From: Cutaneotrichosporon cavernicola
Lineage: Eukaryota > Basidiomycota > Tremellomycetes > Trichosporonales > Trichosporonaceae
Direction: 5' to 3'
DNA: 64,000 nt
NCBI RefSeq assembly: GCF_030864355.1
Contig: NC_083393.1
Coordinates: 3,286,001 to 3,350,000 of the forward strand
Position numbers and translations under genes: made by a program. Shown one piece after another: positions 1 to 10,216 of the stretch (position 1 is the stretch's first letter; the number at the start of each line of letters is the position of its first letter). The notes under the pieces were generated by a model, which saw only the letters and a program-made list of their open reading frames with translations, had not been told where the DNA came from and searched no databases.

Positions 1-166
1 GGGGTTAGGAGGAGGAGAGGGGGTAAGGAAATGGGGGGCCAGAAGAGAGGATAAGGGAGGAAGGTCGGGAAGGTGGTATCAGGATGCCCAGCGTGTAGAT
101 GTGAGAGGGATGGACGGCGGAGAGGAGGAGGGTCAGCTCTGCAGGCGCTGGAGAGGATGTACTCAC

Positions 167-263
167 CGAACTCGAATCGTCCCGAACCGTCAGCGCGATC
201 CAACTCGCCAAGCACCGCGCGCATTGGGCGGAGTTGGTTGTTCTTTCGTCCGTCTTGCCGCAT
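167..263 (-). CDS. RRP46: Exosome RNase-PH subunit (RRP46-like), first exon only, gene runs off left edge
   Basis: Only the N-terminal exon is in the window. ATG at 263 opens a 97-nt exon reading MRQDGRKNNQLRPMRAVLGE, then LDRADGSGRFEFG, and ends at a GTGAGT donor (166-161). The pattern R-x-DGR..QLRP....L-x-RADGSxRFxFG is the signature start of the eukaryotic RNase-PH-fold exosome ring proteins, closest to Rrp46/EXOSC5. That subunit is a catalytically dead part of the six-membered ring that threads RNA to Rrp44. From 160 to 1 on the minus strand there is a long pyrimidine-rich stretch with almost no AG, so the intron probably continues past the edge. Assignment to RRP46 rather than RRP41 or RRP43 rests on about 33 residues and is an inference. 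Confidence 0.62.
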
Positions 264-1324
264 CGCTATTATGGTTAAAGGTATAGTTGTTGACAGCAGT
301 TGGAGCACGGTTCGAAATCGTGCCCCTCCACCGGTGGAGGTGGGCCACGTGACTTGTGACCTAGACCAGATTGTAATGGAAACCGGTTGTAATGCCACTT
401 GAAATTCGTCCTAATAACTGGCGCACATGCAGTGTTGTTTGTGGCAGCAACCGACACGACGAAGGGCACACCACAAGGTGAGCATCAGTGCTTTGGCAAG
501 CTATTAACCGCATGCACACCGTGGAAGGTGGCTCCTGCAGAGCACGAGGGGTGCAGTGTTCACGGCCCCGTTCCGATATTCCCGTTCTCGGTGCCTAGGC
601 TGGTCGGCGCATTACCGCATCGTTCCCCCATGTCGTTTTGTGTCATTGACCCCAATACCCTACTCAAACGGGGTGACGCCGCCCAGCACTAGACACATGG
701 CATTTCCCGCTCGCCAGACCAGCCTGCATGGGACACTAGTTCCGTGGCACAGTTTGGTGGGCGGTGCCAACGCCGCTGATAACATTCATCAAACATCGAG
801 TTCTATCCTTGGCTTGGACGAGTTGGCGTCGACCGATGTACCTGACAATTTTGTTCAACTATCCTATCCCCAAGATGGGGCACCAGGCTGGCACCAATAA
901 TGAACATTATGTGTACATTCCCCAATGAACACCCCATGTACATTCCTCCAATGGCATCTTGCGCGCGTATCGGACGTGATGATGATGGCGCGTGCCCACA
1001 TTATCAGAGGCACATCCGCTCGGAAGAACGACGTCGCTGCCTAGCTGCCTACGAGTGCCGCGGTTGGTGGCTAAATGCGGGGAATGTCGCAATACCTGGG
1101 TTCGTGGCCCCGGAACGCGGACACGGGGACCCGCCTTACCACTCGCGTTACCAAGTGGACCATGGGTCCGTGGTACCGTTGTAAGACATGTTGGCTTGGG
1201 GAACAAGGTTGGTGCGACGCGCTGATACCGCGTCTGCTGTTGCTTGAGTGGTGTGTAATGTAGGAGGAGGATCAGATGGTGTGCCACGACAGTCTACGGT
1301 CAGCGAGACGCCCATTCTGAATAC
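264..1324. other. Intergenic, no gene supported
   Basis: About 1.06 kb between the RRP46-like start and the next minus-strand gene. Only short unsupported ORFs are present. It contains a perfect 16-bp inverted repeat, CCTCCACC/GGTGGAGG, near 326-341, next to a small stem (GCACG...CGTGC). It presumably includes the promoter of the leftmost gene. Confidence 0.4.
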
Positions 1325-1654
1325 TCACTTGGACGGCTGTAGTGATTTTGCTTGGTTGAAGTCGAGGCCGTCGACGTCGTCATTTGCGAGGCGGCGTTTG
1401 GCCCTTCTCAGCGCTTCAGAGAAACGGTATGCACGGGAGGTAGTCGAGGGCACCACTTGGACGGGCTCGCAGAACATGGGCTGCTTGGGGACAGGTATTG
1501 AGATGGAGGAAGCGAAGGGAGAGGGCTGAGTGGACGAGCCGGGGGTGGTGGTTGTGGACATGGAACGGGAGGTGGTGGTGACGGTGGATGCGGTGCTGGG
1601 ACGGCGGGAGCCCATGGTGGCGATGCTAGGGCGACGGAAGTTGAAAGGTGACAT
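1325..1654 (-). CDS. Hypothetical Ser/Thr-rich small protein
   Basis: Single-exon model of 109 aa starting MSPFNFRRPSIATMGSRRPS at 1654. An in-frame ATG further upstream at 1810 would add 52 residues. I prefer the internal start because it follows a CT-rich stretch typical of 5' UTRs here. Residues about 1-60 are a basic, Ser/Thr-rich disordered region. The C-terminal third is more ordered and charged (around RAYRFSEALRRAKRRLANDD) and could form a short amphipathic helix. I recognise no family. A Ser-rich protein of similar style lies at 18193-18810, but I see no shared motif. It could be a lineage-restricted gene; without RNA evidence it remains uncertain. Confidence 0.4.
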   Translation of the reverse strand: MSPFNFRRPSIATMGSRRPSTASTVTTTSRSMSTTTTPGSSTQPSPFASSISIPVPKQPMFCEPVQVVPSTTSRAYRFSEALRRAKRRLANDDVDGLDFNQAKSLQPSK

Positions 1655-3610
1655 GGCGAGAGAGTTGGAGAGAGAGTGAGAGTGTCTGTGTGACGAGCAG
1701 GAGGAGAGAGTGGAGAAGGAGAAGGGCTTGGCGGCTGGCCGCTTGGCCGCTCTCTTATCTTTGTTTCTTCTTGGTTTGTTGGGGTGGCGTGCGAACTTTG
1801 CTGCCAACAACTTGGGCGCGTCCTAATTTGCGGGGGCAAAGCGGAATGCGAGTAGGCGCAAGTGATGACTCGGGCCGAGACCAAGCGGGTGGCGCAATCC
1901 ACTTGGCACTTGACAGACGACGAACAAGACAGTGCGATAACAGCCGAGGTGATGAGAAGGGACAAGGGGGAATGCATCCACTACCTTTATAATCGCCAGC
2001 TGGCCATATCATTGGAGCTACAGGACAGTCGAGTCACGTCGACTTGTTACTCAGCAACTATTGTATGCCCTTTGTGAGTGCAGAGCGGCTGGAAGTTGTG
2101 CGGATGTCCTGATGTGTCAAAGCGTTATCTGGCCAAGGTGAGCGGACATTGCTTCCGCCTCTGGCCGATCAGTTTCCGACCAACCCGCCGTCTTCCGCTG
2201 GCCGCAGCATCAAAGCAACACGTGCTTTGGCCGCAAAAGCACGTACGCCGCGGCCAAGTCACGCACACCTTAGCAGCCTGTGGATTGAAAGAGTGTCCAA
2301 GATTGGCTGGTGAGTACTTTGTATGCATGGGTGGAGATGGACGAGTCAGTTGCTAAAACACTGTTTTGTTCTAGAAATGCTGGACGATCGACAATCCAGC
2401 CATCCATCCATCTCATATCTCATATCTTATTGTTCTTTGTGCTTGACTTCTTTGTGCACAATCCTCGCCGGCCACCTGTCCTCCTTGGGGCCTGTAGAGT
2501 CGCAAAACGTCCTGTTCCTAGCACCTGGTCTCGAACACTGGACAGGTGATCATGTGACGGCCGCCTGTTGTCCTCGACTGCACGTGCTCTTATTTTGTCT
2601 AGTTGTTCTCATATCCTTGTCTTTGTTCCTAACGTACATGCTTCACTCCTCCCACACACTCAAACTATCTACATTATTCCTTGCACACCGACACTAGGAG
2701 GTAGCGCCTAGATACTGTTGAACCCTCTGGTTGGTACTAAGCCATGGGGCCTTTGCGTGATCGTGAGCGATGCTAGCGGCCGATAGACCGTCTTGGGCTC
2801 TCGGTAGCCTGGCGTCCAGTAACTAGCCTGAAGCCCCGCCATGTTGTATGGTGTAGAACACGCGTCCAAGGCGCACAATTCACACGAGGACGGGACCGTC
2901 GACGGATCAGAGCGGATGACAGCAACAGCCTCTGTGCCCGAAGAACCAGTAACGTCTGGGATGTACACGTGCCGATTGTGTCTGGACGCGAAATGAGCGG
3001 AAACTGGCAGGCCCCTGGTCCGGAGATAGCTGGGTCTGATAGAACGTAATTGGAGTAAAGTTGAGCTAGTGTGCTAGAGACGCTAATTTCTGAGGCTTGT
3101 AGAGATATGGCCATTACTACGAGGCACTTGACTTGGCACGATCGGCACCTCGGGCACTTGCGAGGCCAGACGCCAACACGCCTGACAAGTCGACATCTTA
3201 GTGACATCACATTTTGTCTCGGGCGCTTTCATCGCCGAGCGCTGTGGGAGGCGACGGGAGGCGATGTATGTATCTGCATTAGTATTATACTGTAATAATG
3301 TGAGTCAGCGAGATTGGTTCTCTCCAACCGGGGAGGAACGAGGAACGCGGGCAAGGAACAGGGATTTATCATCTTGATCATCTGATCACCTGTAGTTCGA
3401 AATTAACTGATATGTCATGTCAAGTGGAGGCGGCAGTGGCGGGCGTGGAGCGGGTGTATGATGCTGTTGCCGCATACAATGTCATTTGGAGACGCTATAT
3501 CAAGGCCGCGGTAGTGGTCGTGACTGGAACTGCCCATCTATCTTACGACGCTGGCTCTCTCTACAGACCAGACACTACAGTACCACACCATCACGCCATC
3601 ACAAGCTGGC
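1655..3610. other. Intergenic, no gene supported
   Basis: Nearly 2 kb in which I could not assemble any convincing exon set on either strand. Open frames of up to 145 codons (for example 2773-3210 minus) have no recognisable motif and no flanking splice signals in phase. Confidence 0.35.
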
Positions 3611-3960
3611 ATGTCATTCGAGACTGAACCACTCCTCGGCCTGCGCTACCAACGCCTCGAGTCCGAAACCGACTTGCTTGAGCGGCGCGAGTCGTCAGCC
3701 TCCAACACTTCCACTCGTACTTGGGGATGGCGCGACGACGACCCGGCCCCCACTCCTGCTCCTGAACCTGTCCATGAAGCGGTTGGGATGACGACAGCAA
3801 CCAAGAAACCCAAGGGCTTTGCAGCCCTCATTAAGCGGTTCAACGATATTGGACGCGATCGTAGGCGCTACGAGAAGGAGTGGAACCGGCCGTGAGTTCC
3901 TTTAGACGTGTATTGGCTGATGACAGACCCATCTGGGGCACAGCGTACGGATACTGCTGA
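3611..3960 (+). CDS. Hypothetical small protein, two exons
   Basis: The model is 3611-3891 joined to 3927-3960, giving 104 aa. The start is the first ATG and gives MSFETEPLLGLRYQRLES. A 35-nt intron (GTGAGT donor, GGCTGATGACAG acceptor) restores phase and adds a short tail ending IWGTAYGYC before a TGA. The ETEPLLG segment resembles an acidic di-leucine sorting signal. Residues around 55-90 are basic and helical in character (KPKGFAALIKRFNDIGRDRR). No family is recognised. The intron matches the short-intron style of neighbouring genes, which supports a real gene. Without splicing, the exon-1 frame would stop four nucleotides into the intron at a TGA (3893-3895). Confidence 0.45.
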
Positions 3961-6134
3961 ATTCTCAACTGTGTGTCTCTTCCTCGCCTAGCTTGAACGC
4001 TCTACGACGCGACGACCTGACGAATGTATTCGACTCCACTGCTATAGTTGTAACCGCCGCCTTTGATGCCTCTGATGTAATGATGTGCTGATGTGCGCTT
4101 CTGTGCTCATCTGTCTGGTGCTAGTTCCCTACTCTGCTTCTACTCTCTGTACAATTCTCCTCGCACATTCCGTCCTACGAACGCGGGCAGCTCATACCGC
4201 GCCTTTGAGCCATGTAAACAAACCTTGCTAGTTGGCACTGAAACACCGCGCCTCGCCGACGGTTGAGGCTGGAGATTGGTGGGTCCAAGTTATGCTGGCA
4301 GACCGGAGCAGGCCGAGTGACTCACTGACAACATCGGCTGTCGGTTCCCCCACATGCGACCCCACACGGCCCCGCATTTGCACTCGATCAGATCACCCGT
4401 CAGCTGACCTGCAGTACACGGCCATCGTGTCTTATCCTCCCGCCAAGCACGCGCGGTGCCACTCTCGATGCCATGACGTACTGATTTCTACAGACTTTTG
4501 CGGACTCGTGCGCGGCCGAGATTCGGCCGTCCGGTGCCTATTCATCAACCTGTACCAAAAGATGTGTGCCGATCTCGGCAGATGGCTGTTGGCCAGAACT
4601 TGGCCACTTGGGACCTGCTTGGCTGCCGCTCGACTTCCAGACTTGTCATGATCAGCACATGATATTACAGGGCTTCGAAAATGCTCAATGCGCGTTTGGT
4701 ATTGCATTTGGTACGTTTGGTATTGGCTTGGCACCCCGGAGTGGCGTTGGCCCGCACCATTTCCCGAACATCTCTGTCCTTTGTCGGTTACTGGCATAAC
4801 CATTCAACACGACACTCCCAGGAGGTGGGAGGAGGGCCAGGCAGCCGAGATGCCGATGTACCTTGGCCCATGGTGTCTGACAGCTGCGATTCTTTACAGC
4901 TTGACAGTGATTGAATCAGGCAGCGGCGATTCAGGTCATCTGAATGTAGTCGGATGCCTGGATTGACTCGAGCTTGACTGGCAGTTGACATCTTTCCGGG
5001 CCCACTGCTAGCCGCTAGCTCCGTGACCTCTCAAGTTGCGTCGAGGAAGCCAGATCCTGGCTTGGGCGTTGATAAGAAGGCCCTGCTACGTATGTGCCAG
5101 TCTTGGGCAGACGCCGAGATCGGTCCCGAGGATGATGACGCGGGCTGTCTTGTGGTAGAACTGCTCTCACAGGCAGCGGCGTTGAGCCAGGTCAATGATG
5201 ACATGGGGAGACGACGGGATACAAATTCAGATGTGACCAGTTCGAATCGCTAGTTGCAGTTGCAATCCGCCACGGACAGTCTGGTGTCGTTTGTGGCTGG
5301 CAATTGCCAAGTACGTGACTGAACAATGAACAGAGAACAGGTTCGCATTGAGTGCGCACAACGACGAGTTCAGGTATGAGCGAGTGAGCTGGAATGGTCA
5401 AGTTTGGCCCTCGTTCGTGCTTATTCGGGAGACGGCACTAACGACCTCAACAGTTGACCGGTGGACCGTTCATGTTCTCCCTCCTTCACCTGGAGAAAGA
5501 CCGTGTAGACCTGCACGAGACACACTGGTGAATCTAATGCCCATTCGGCGTGCACCGGTGCCAGTTCGCTGAACGAGCTAGCCGAGGGGTCAGAGGTAGA
5601 TGTTGCGTTGTGGCTGGCACCATCTAGCCGACCTAGTCGGTGATGCCTTGGGTGTTTATATCAGATGTCCTGTCCTTTTTAAGTTGCGGAGACGGAGCCT
5701 GTAAGTTGCGGAGACGGAGCCTGTAAGTTGCGGAGACGGAGCCTGTAAGTTGCGGAGACGGAGCCCGGCAACCCAATCAATTCGGTGCACCTGGAGTGAG
5801 TCGTGTGCATGCCCTGGAGGGATAGCGGGGATGTGTATCGCGGAGGAGAGGGGCGGTGTGTCGGAGGAGTGGGGCGGTGTCGCGGAGGAGTGAGGGCTGG
5901 CCTTGCGGATGGCCCGGGAGGAGAAGGGAGGGAAAGAGAGCAAGTCAGACTGCTTGTTGACCGTACCGTCTGTGGAGCAAGACAGGCATCGGCAGTCATC
6001 GCCGGCCATACACCAGATCCACTGAACTGAGCGGAACCCAACCACCGCAGATCCAACCACCGCAGATCCAACCAGTGCATACAACGTCTACTTCTTCGCC
6101 GGCCTATTATCAGCTCTGCCCGCGATAGATCGAC
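3961..6134. other. Intergenic with tandem repeats
   Basis: About 2.2 kb with no supportable gene. Open frames such as 4232-4651 plus lack motifs or spliceable extensions. The right half carries the 22-bp tandem array at 5681-5766 and a duplicated 15-mer (ACCACCGCAGATCCA) at about 6041-6070. Confidence 0.4.
5681..5766. repeat. 22-bp tandem repeat, four copies
   Basis: The unit AAGTTGCGGAGACGGAGCCT plus GT starts at 5681, 5703, 5725 and 5747. The copies are essentially identical; the last one ends in CCCGG. There is no spacer between copies, so it is a minisatellite and not a CRISPR-like array. No gene overlaps it. Confidence 0.9.
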
Positions 6135-6407
6135 TTACTCCTCACCACCCTTATTCCGCATAATAGTCAGCTTGCCCGCCGAAGCAGCATTGACCATCTG
6201 CCGTTCGATAGAGTTATTGATTGTGCTGCTGAGTTTCTGGTGTCAGGGGGGAAGAAGAAAGGAGAGACGTACCTTCTGGGTAGCGCGCTCGCGCACATGC
6301 TGCAGCTTCTTGGGTGGTGCGTCGCGCTTTCCCTTCTTGGTCTGGCCCGACTTTTTGCGTCCCCCGCTTGGCGCCTTTGTCTTGAGTTTTGATGCGCCTT
6401 GTGCCAT
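6135..6407 (-). CDS. DUF2462 (UPF0390) small basic nucleolar-type protein
   Basis: Two exons, 6273-6407 and 6135-6236, give 78 aa. The first exon reads MAQGASKLKTKAPSGG, then a Lys/Arg-rich stretch (KKSGQTKKGKRDAPPKK). After a 36-nt intron (GTACGT...CTGACACCAG) it continues KLSSTINNSIERQMVNAASA and ends KLTIMRNKGGEE. The MAQGxxKxKxKxP start and the I-N-x-S-I-E helix are the hallmarks of the DUF2462 family, whose human member is C19orf53, the Leydig cell tumour 10 kDa homologue. These are short, very basic proteins associated with the nucleolus or ribosome assembly; the molecular role is not settled. It is transcribed divergently from SFM1 with 195 bp between the two ATGs. Confidence 0.85.
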
Positions 6408-6602
6408 TGTGATGTGTCCAAGTGGGAGCTGTCGAAATCCTGAGTTGGGTGGCAAGGTGTGGAGATGTCGAAATCTTGAGTTGGGTGGCAAGACGGGTGG
6501 CAAGATTTTGGTCCCGCCCTGAGATGGGGGTCAAAAATCGATAGGTGGAGTTGCGCGTTATTGTAGTTCGAAATCGAAATGACATTCAACGACAGTGACA
6601 AG
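6408..6602. promoter_or_regulatory. Shared bidirectional promoter with a 27-bp direct repeat
   Basis: This 195-bp interval separates the ATGs of the DUF2462 gene and SFM1, so both promoters must lie here or overlap the genes. It contains two near-identical 27-mers (TGTCGAAATC[C/T]TGAGTTGG..GGCAAG) at 6430-6456 and 6466-6492, 36 bp apart. They could be a duplicated binding site. The co-regulation idea is inference from geometry and related functions. Confidence 0.5.
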
Positions 6603-7338
6603 ATGGCGGATAAGGATAAGGATAAGGGGTTCAAGTATATCATTGGTGGGTGAGGGGAGAGGAGTGACTGACGAAAAGAGCATATGGAGGAGGACGATGC
6701 GGGGACGCACGCTCTGCCCGAGTGGGTGCGCCTTGAGTGAGTAGTCGCGAGTTCACGCTGATGATAGGTACGCGCACATGCTGCAGCTCGTGGGCGCGTC
6801 GTCGAATGTGTGTTTTACGTCTCTGAGCGCATCGTCTATCCCGCCTCTGCAGGAGTACTTGACGCAGAAACCGGAGGGATCCAAGGCGATTCTGTCGACC
6901 GAGCCCATCCTCTCGTTCTTGGGACAGGATGCGATCCCCAAGACCCGTGTGTGTCTTCTTGACCCGCGGGCCGAGGCAGCTATTTCCCCCGACGATGGCG
7001 ACAAGTTTGATGTATTCCTGTACGGCGGGATTCTGGGTGACGATCCCCCCCGCGATCGCACCGGCGAACTGCGCGCGCTGGGGTTTGAGGGCCGTCATCT
7101 TGGACCCGTACAGATGACGACTGATACTGCGTTGGGGGTTACAAAGCTTGTCGTCGAGGATGGCACGCCGCTCGACGACATCAAGTTTACCGACTTTCCC
7201 ACTATTACCTTCAACAAGTACGAGAGCATCGAGATGCCGTTCCGCTATGTCCAGGACGCGGCTGGCCAACCTATCCTTCCCCCCGGGATGAGGGAGCACC
7301 TCAAGGCCGACCTGGACCGGACCATCGACGATTTCTAG
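6603..7338 (+). CDS. SFM1: SPOUT-family protein arginine methyltransferase Sfm1 (DUF431)
   Basis: Exons 6603-6645, 6679-6736 and 6768-7338 give 223 aa, close to the yeast length. The joined start reads KYIIEHMEEDDAG...LPEWVRLEYAHM, which is the conserved N-terminus of Sfm1; only the two splices produce it. The C-terminal half holds the SPOUT trefoil knot: GGILGDDPPRDRTGELR (about residues 137-153), then QMTTDTALGVTKLV and MPFRYV. In budding yeast Sfm1 methylates one arginine of ribosomal protein Rps3, using S-adenosylmethionine. Introns are 33 and 31 nt, among the shortest in the window. It converges on the DsbA-like gene, the stops being about 80 bp apart. Confidence 0.93.
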
Positions 7339-7418
7339 GCAACCATAGATGCATGTACTACTAGCTTACATCCGCGACTGTACCCTTCTCGTTAACGTCG
7401 CTTGACAAATCACCTCAC

Positions 7419-8363
7419 CTACTGGATCTTCTCGCTTCCGTCAGCTTTGTTCTTTGGGCCACTCACGCAAGGTACTTGTCCCAGTCATCCTTGCCAAAGG
7501 ACGACGACACGCTGCCGTCCTCGAGACCGTTGAGGAGGACCGTCGGCGTAAAGTGGATGCCGTTCTGGCGTCCCTCACGAGTCAGGTACTTGATCTCTGT
7601 GAACATAGTGCTTCCGCCGTTCATCTTGTCTTGGACCTGGAGCTTGTCCATCATTGCGCCAGCGGCCTTGGAGCGCGGGCCGGCGGGCAGGCGGCCGTGC
7701 TTCTCAAGAACGTCGAGGGCGACGTCGACGTATGCCTGCTGGCACTGCAGAGGGGTCTTGTCCTTGACCATCTTGTTGAACCAGTTATCCTGGATGGCGA
7801 AGGACGCCATGAAGTACTCCCAGAACAGGTCTGGGTGCTCGTTGCAGAAGACAAGGATGGCCTCGCAGGGGAAGGCGGAGAAGTAGTGGCTGGTGTGAGC
7901 GCGCGGGGGGGAGGGGGGGAGGGGGGGGGGAGGGCAGGGGAGGAGGAAGGATGTGCGCTCGCGAGCCCAGAGCAATGCCCAGGCCGCGAGCAGCAAATAA
8001 ACTCCAAGCCGGCAGAGTACACAACCCGATGGCCGGGTTCAGACTCCGCCTTGCTCCCATCACTCGGTTCAGACTACGTCTTGCTCCCATCACTCGCGCC
8101 ACCCAAAACTCACAACGGCTGCGCATACACGCGAATAATAAGCTCGACCTTGCCATGGTACTTGCCGCCCTCCTTGACATGGGGAAGGACGTTATCTTCG
8201 AGCGACCGCGCCATCTTGTACGAGAACGGGCACAGGGGCTCGAGGTATCTGTTGTCAGTGCGTGGTGTGAGGAGTAGGGCAATCTCCACTTGGCCACTTA
8301 CACCTCGAGCGTCTGTCCGCCAGTGCCGGTACGCAGGAAGGAGAGGTTGGTCGGGAGGCCCAT
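7419..8363 (-). CDS. DsbA-like thioredoxin-fold protein with a Cys-Pro-Phe-Ser site
   Basis: Exons 8302-8363, 8114-8248, 7467-7889 and 7419-7434 give 211 aa. The N-terminus reads MGLPTNLSFLRTGTGG, followed by LEVYLEPLCPFSYKMARSLE. That is a thioredoxin beta-alpha unit with CPFS at about residues 27-30, where classical DsbA has CxxC. A long alpha-helical insertion (FPCEAILVFCNEHPDLFWEY onward) and the cis-Pro segment FTPTVLLNG complete a DsbA/thioredoxin_4-type fold. The single active-site cysteine suggests glutathione- or peroxidase-type chemistry and not dithiol oxidation; this is inference. The last exon is optional: without splicing at GTGAGT (7466) the frame stops at 7463-7465, only four codons shorter. 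The second intron (7890-8113) is long for this locus and contains a tandem duplication. Confidence 0.8.
8036..8095. repeat. 30-bp tandem duplication inside an intron
   Basis: GGTTCAGACTCCGCCTTGCT followed by CCCATCACTC is repeated at 8066 with two changes (ACGTC for CCGCC). It lies wholly inside intron 2 of the DsbA-like gene. Confidence 0.85.
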
Positions 8364-8623
8364 CTTAGTGGAGTGAGTGTGTGAATGAGAATGAGAATGA
8401 AATACAGGCAAGAACACGTCGACCTTGATGAGGGGGTGGATGCGGAAACATTGCGTCATACCGGGCCATACTTCCAAAAGCCGGACCTGGCCCCTGGGCT
8501 TGGGTCAAAAGCCGGCCAAGCAAGAGTCACGCCTGTTGAATGCGAATATGGCCGAGTAGCGCGCCTGATTGATATGTGATACATGCGTACAAGATTCTAC
8601 AGTCTATGCGAGGGAGTTCCAGT

Positions 8624-10216
8624 TCAGAACTGGAAATGGAACTTCTGTCCTCCACCTCCTCCAGGGAACCCACCACCGCCGCCGCCCTGGAACCCCTGCT
8701 GGAAGAAGAACGGCATCCCCCCGCCTCCATGGTGGGCGAACGGGTTACCCCCCTGTCCTCCACTGGGGTCGTTCGGGTCGTCGCCATTATCGTACCGCGA
8801 CCGCAGCTCCGAGTCCGAGAGCACCTCATACGCCTCGTTAATAGTGGCCATCTTGTCCTCGCTCCCCCCAATGTCGGGGTGGTTTTCTTTGGCAGCCTTC
8901 CGGAACGCCTTCTTGATCGTTCGCTCGTCGGCGTCACGAGATACCCCGAGGACTTTGTAGTAGTCCTTGCGCTTGGAGACTTGGAGGAGACGTTCGGCCT
9001 TTTGAAGGCGCTGCATTATATCTTGAGAGCGGCGACCCGACTTTTCAAAGGCGGATTGGAAAGAGGTGACTGCTTCCTCCCACTTCTCGGCTTTGAGCAG
9101 TTTCTCGCCTCGGTAGACTAGAGCCGCTTCATTGCCCTCGTCCATGGCCAGGACTTGGTCGCACCAGAGACTGCCGAGCTTGGACGCCATATCGTTGGCG
9201 TCTACGATCGCCCGGCAACCTATGCTGTATATCTCCAGTCGGGTTGTGGAGCGCTTGCGCGCGTCGAATTGGGCGGGGATGGCTTCAGAAGCCACTGCCT
9301 CATCTAGGAGCTTGTCGAAGCGTGCAATTAGGCCCTCCTCGCCGCGTAGGAGCGTGATAGCACGTCTAGCGTCGCTCGGCTTGTCACTAGCGGCAAAGTT
9401 ACGCGCCTTGACTAGGTCACGGTCGAAAGCGCGCATGCTTTTATGCAGCGCCTTGCACGCCTTCGAGTCCGGGTCGTAGTGGAGGCACTTTTTGAGCTCG
9501 GCGACCGCCGTCGCAGGCTCGAGGAAGAAGAAGGCGAGGTGGGCCAACCGGGCCCTCAACTCCTGAGACGATGGGTTGAGGGTTGCGAGGCGGCTGAGGT
9601 CGGCGTATGCGCCCTCGACGTTTCCGCGTTCCGTCTCGCATCGTGCCCGCAATTCACGCAGCTCGGCATTGTTCGAGCCGACTTTGATGGCCTGTGTTGC
9701 GTGCTCTACACACGAGTCCCATTTCTGGCGTCCCACGTCGGCTTTCGCGGCCTTAAGGCCTGCTTGTGCCGACGCGACGTTACGGGCCAGTTCGTCGCTC
9801 GCCTCGTCGCGCTTGCTCTTGTGGAATGAGGTGAGCTCGCGAGCTGCGTCGTCGAACGCGCCGTCCTGTGCGTAGATCTTGGCTTTTTGGAAATGCGCTT
9901 GCGAAAAGTCGGGGTTCATCTTTAGGATCGCGTCAAAATCATCCAGAGCGGCCGTGTGCCTCCCCATCGAGAGGTAGGCCGTCGCGCGCTTGTAGTAGTT
10001 GGCATAAGTGGGATCCGAGGCTGGAGTCAGTCATGCCAAAGTAGAGGGTAGAGACGCACCGATCGCTTCAGAGTACGCGCGCGCCGCGTCAGAGTACGAG
10101 CCCTGCGCGAGGAGCCTGTTACCGTCGGCGGCGGCTTCGGCAGCCGTGCGGCCCCCGTCAGCCAGGGCTGGTGTCGCGACGGCTAGAATGGAAAGGGCGA
10201 GGGCTCCGATCCGCAT
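8624..10216 (-). CDS. ER-lumenal TPR-DnaJ co-chaperone (P58IPK/DNAJC3-like)
   Basis: Exons 10060-10216 and 8624-10020 give 517 aa. The first 19 residues (MRIGALALSILAVATPALA) are a cleavable signal peptide. Several TPR repeats follow (about residues 30-400; for example GSYSDAARAYSEAI, then YYKRATAYLSMGRHTAALDD). A J domain starts at DYYKVLGVSRDADERTIKK and keeps the HPD motif (KENHPDIGG). The tail is Gly/Phe-rich and ends GGGGGQKFHFQF, with no HDEL/KDEL signal. This TPR-then-J architecture is that of DNAJC3, which feeds substrates to BiP and is induced by ER stress. The 39-nt intron joins ...SEAI to ASDPTYANYY and completes the first TPR, which confirms the model. Confidence 0.9.

Noticed and set aside
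262..345. tRNA-like fold: CACGG-TTCGAAA-TCGTG arm and a possible anticodon arm with TTGACAG loop on the plus strand
   Set aside because: No 5' acceptor strand pairs with CCCCTCC and no proper D-arm exists; the region abuts a real exon of another gene.
2773..3210. 145-codon minus-strand open frame
   Set aside because: Irregular composition, no motif, no splice-supported extension.
4232..4651. 139-codon plus-strand open frame
   Set aside because: No coding-like bias, domain or conserved-looking segment.
5681..5766. CRISPR-like array
   Set aside because: Units are directly adjacent with no spacers and the genome is eukaryotic.
6640..7299. 219-codon minus-strand open frame
   Set aside because: Antisense to SFM1, whose spliced product matches its family end to end.
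7454..8368. 304-codon plus-strand open frame
   Set aside because: Antisense to the DsbA-like gene and passes through its intronic repeats.
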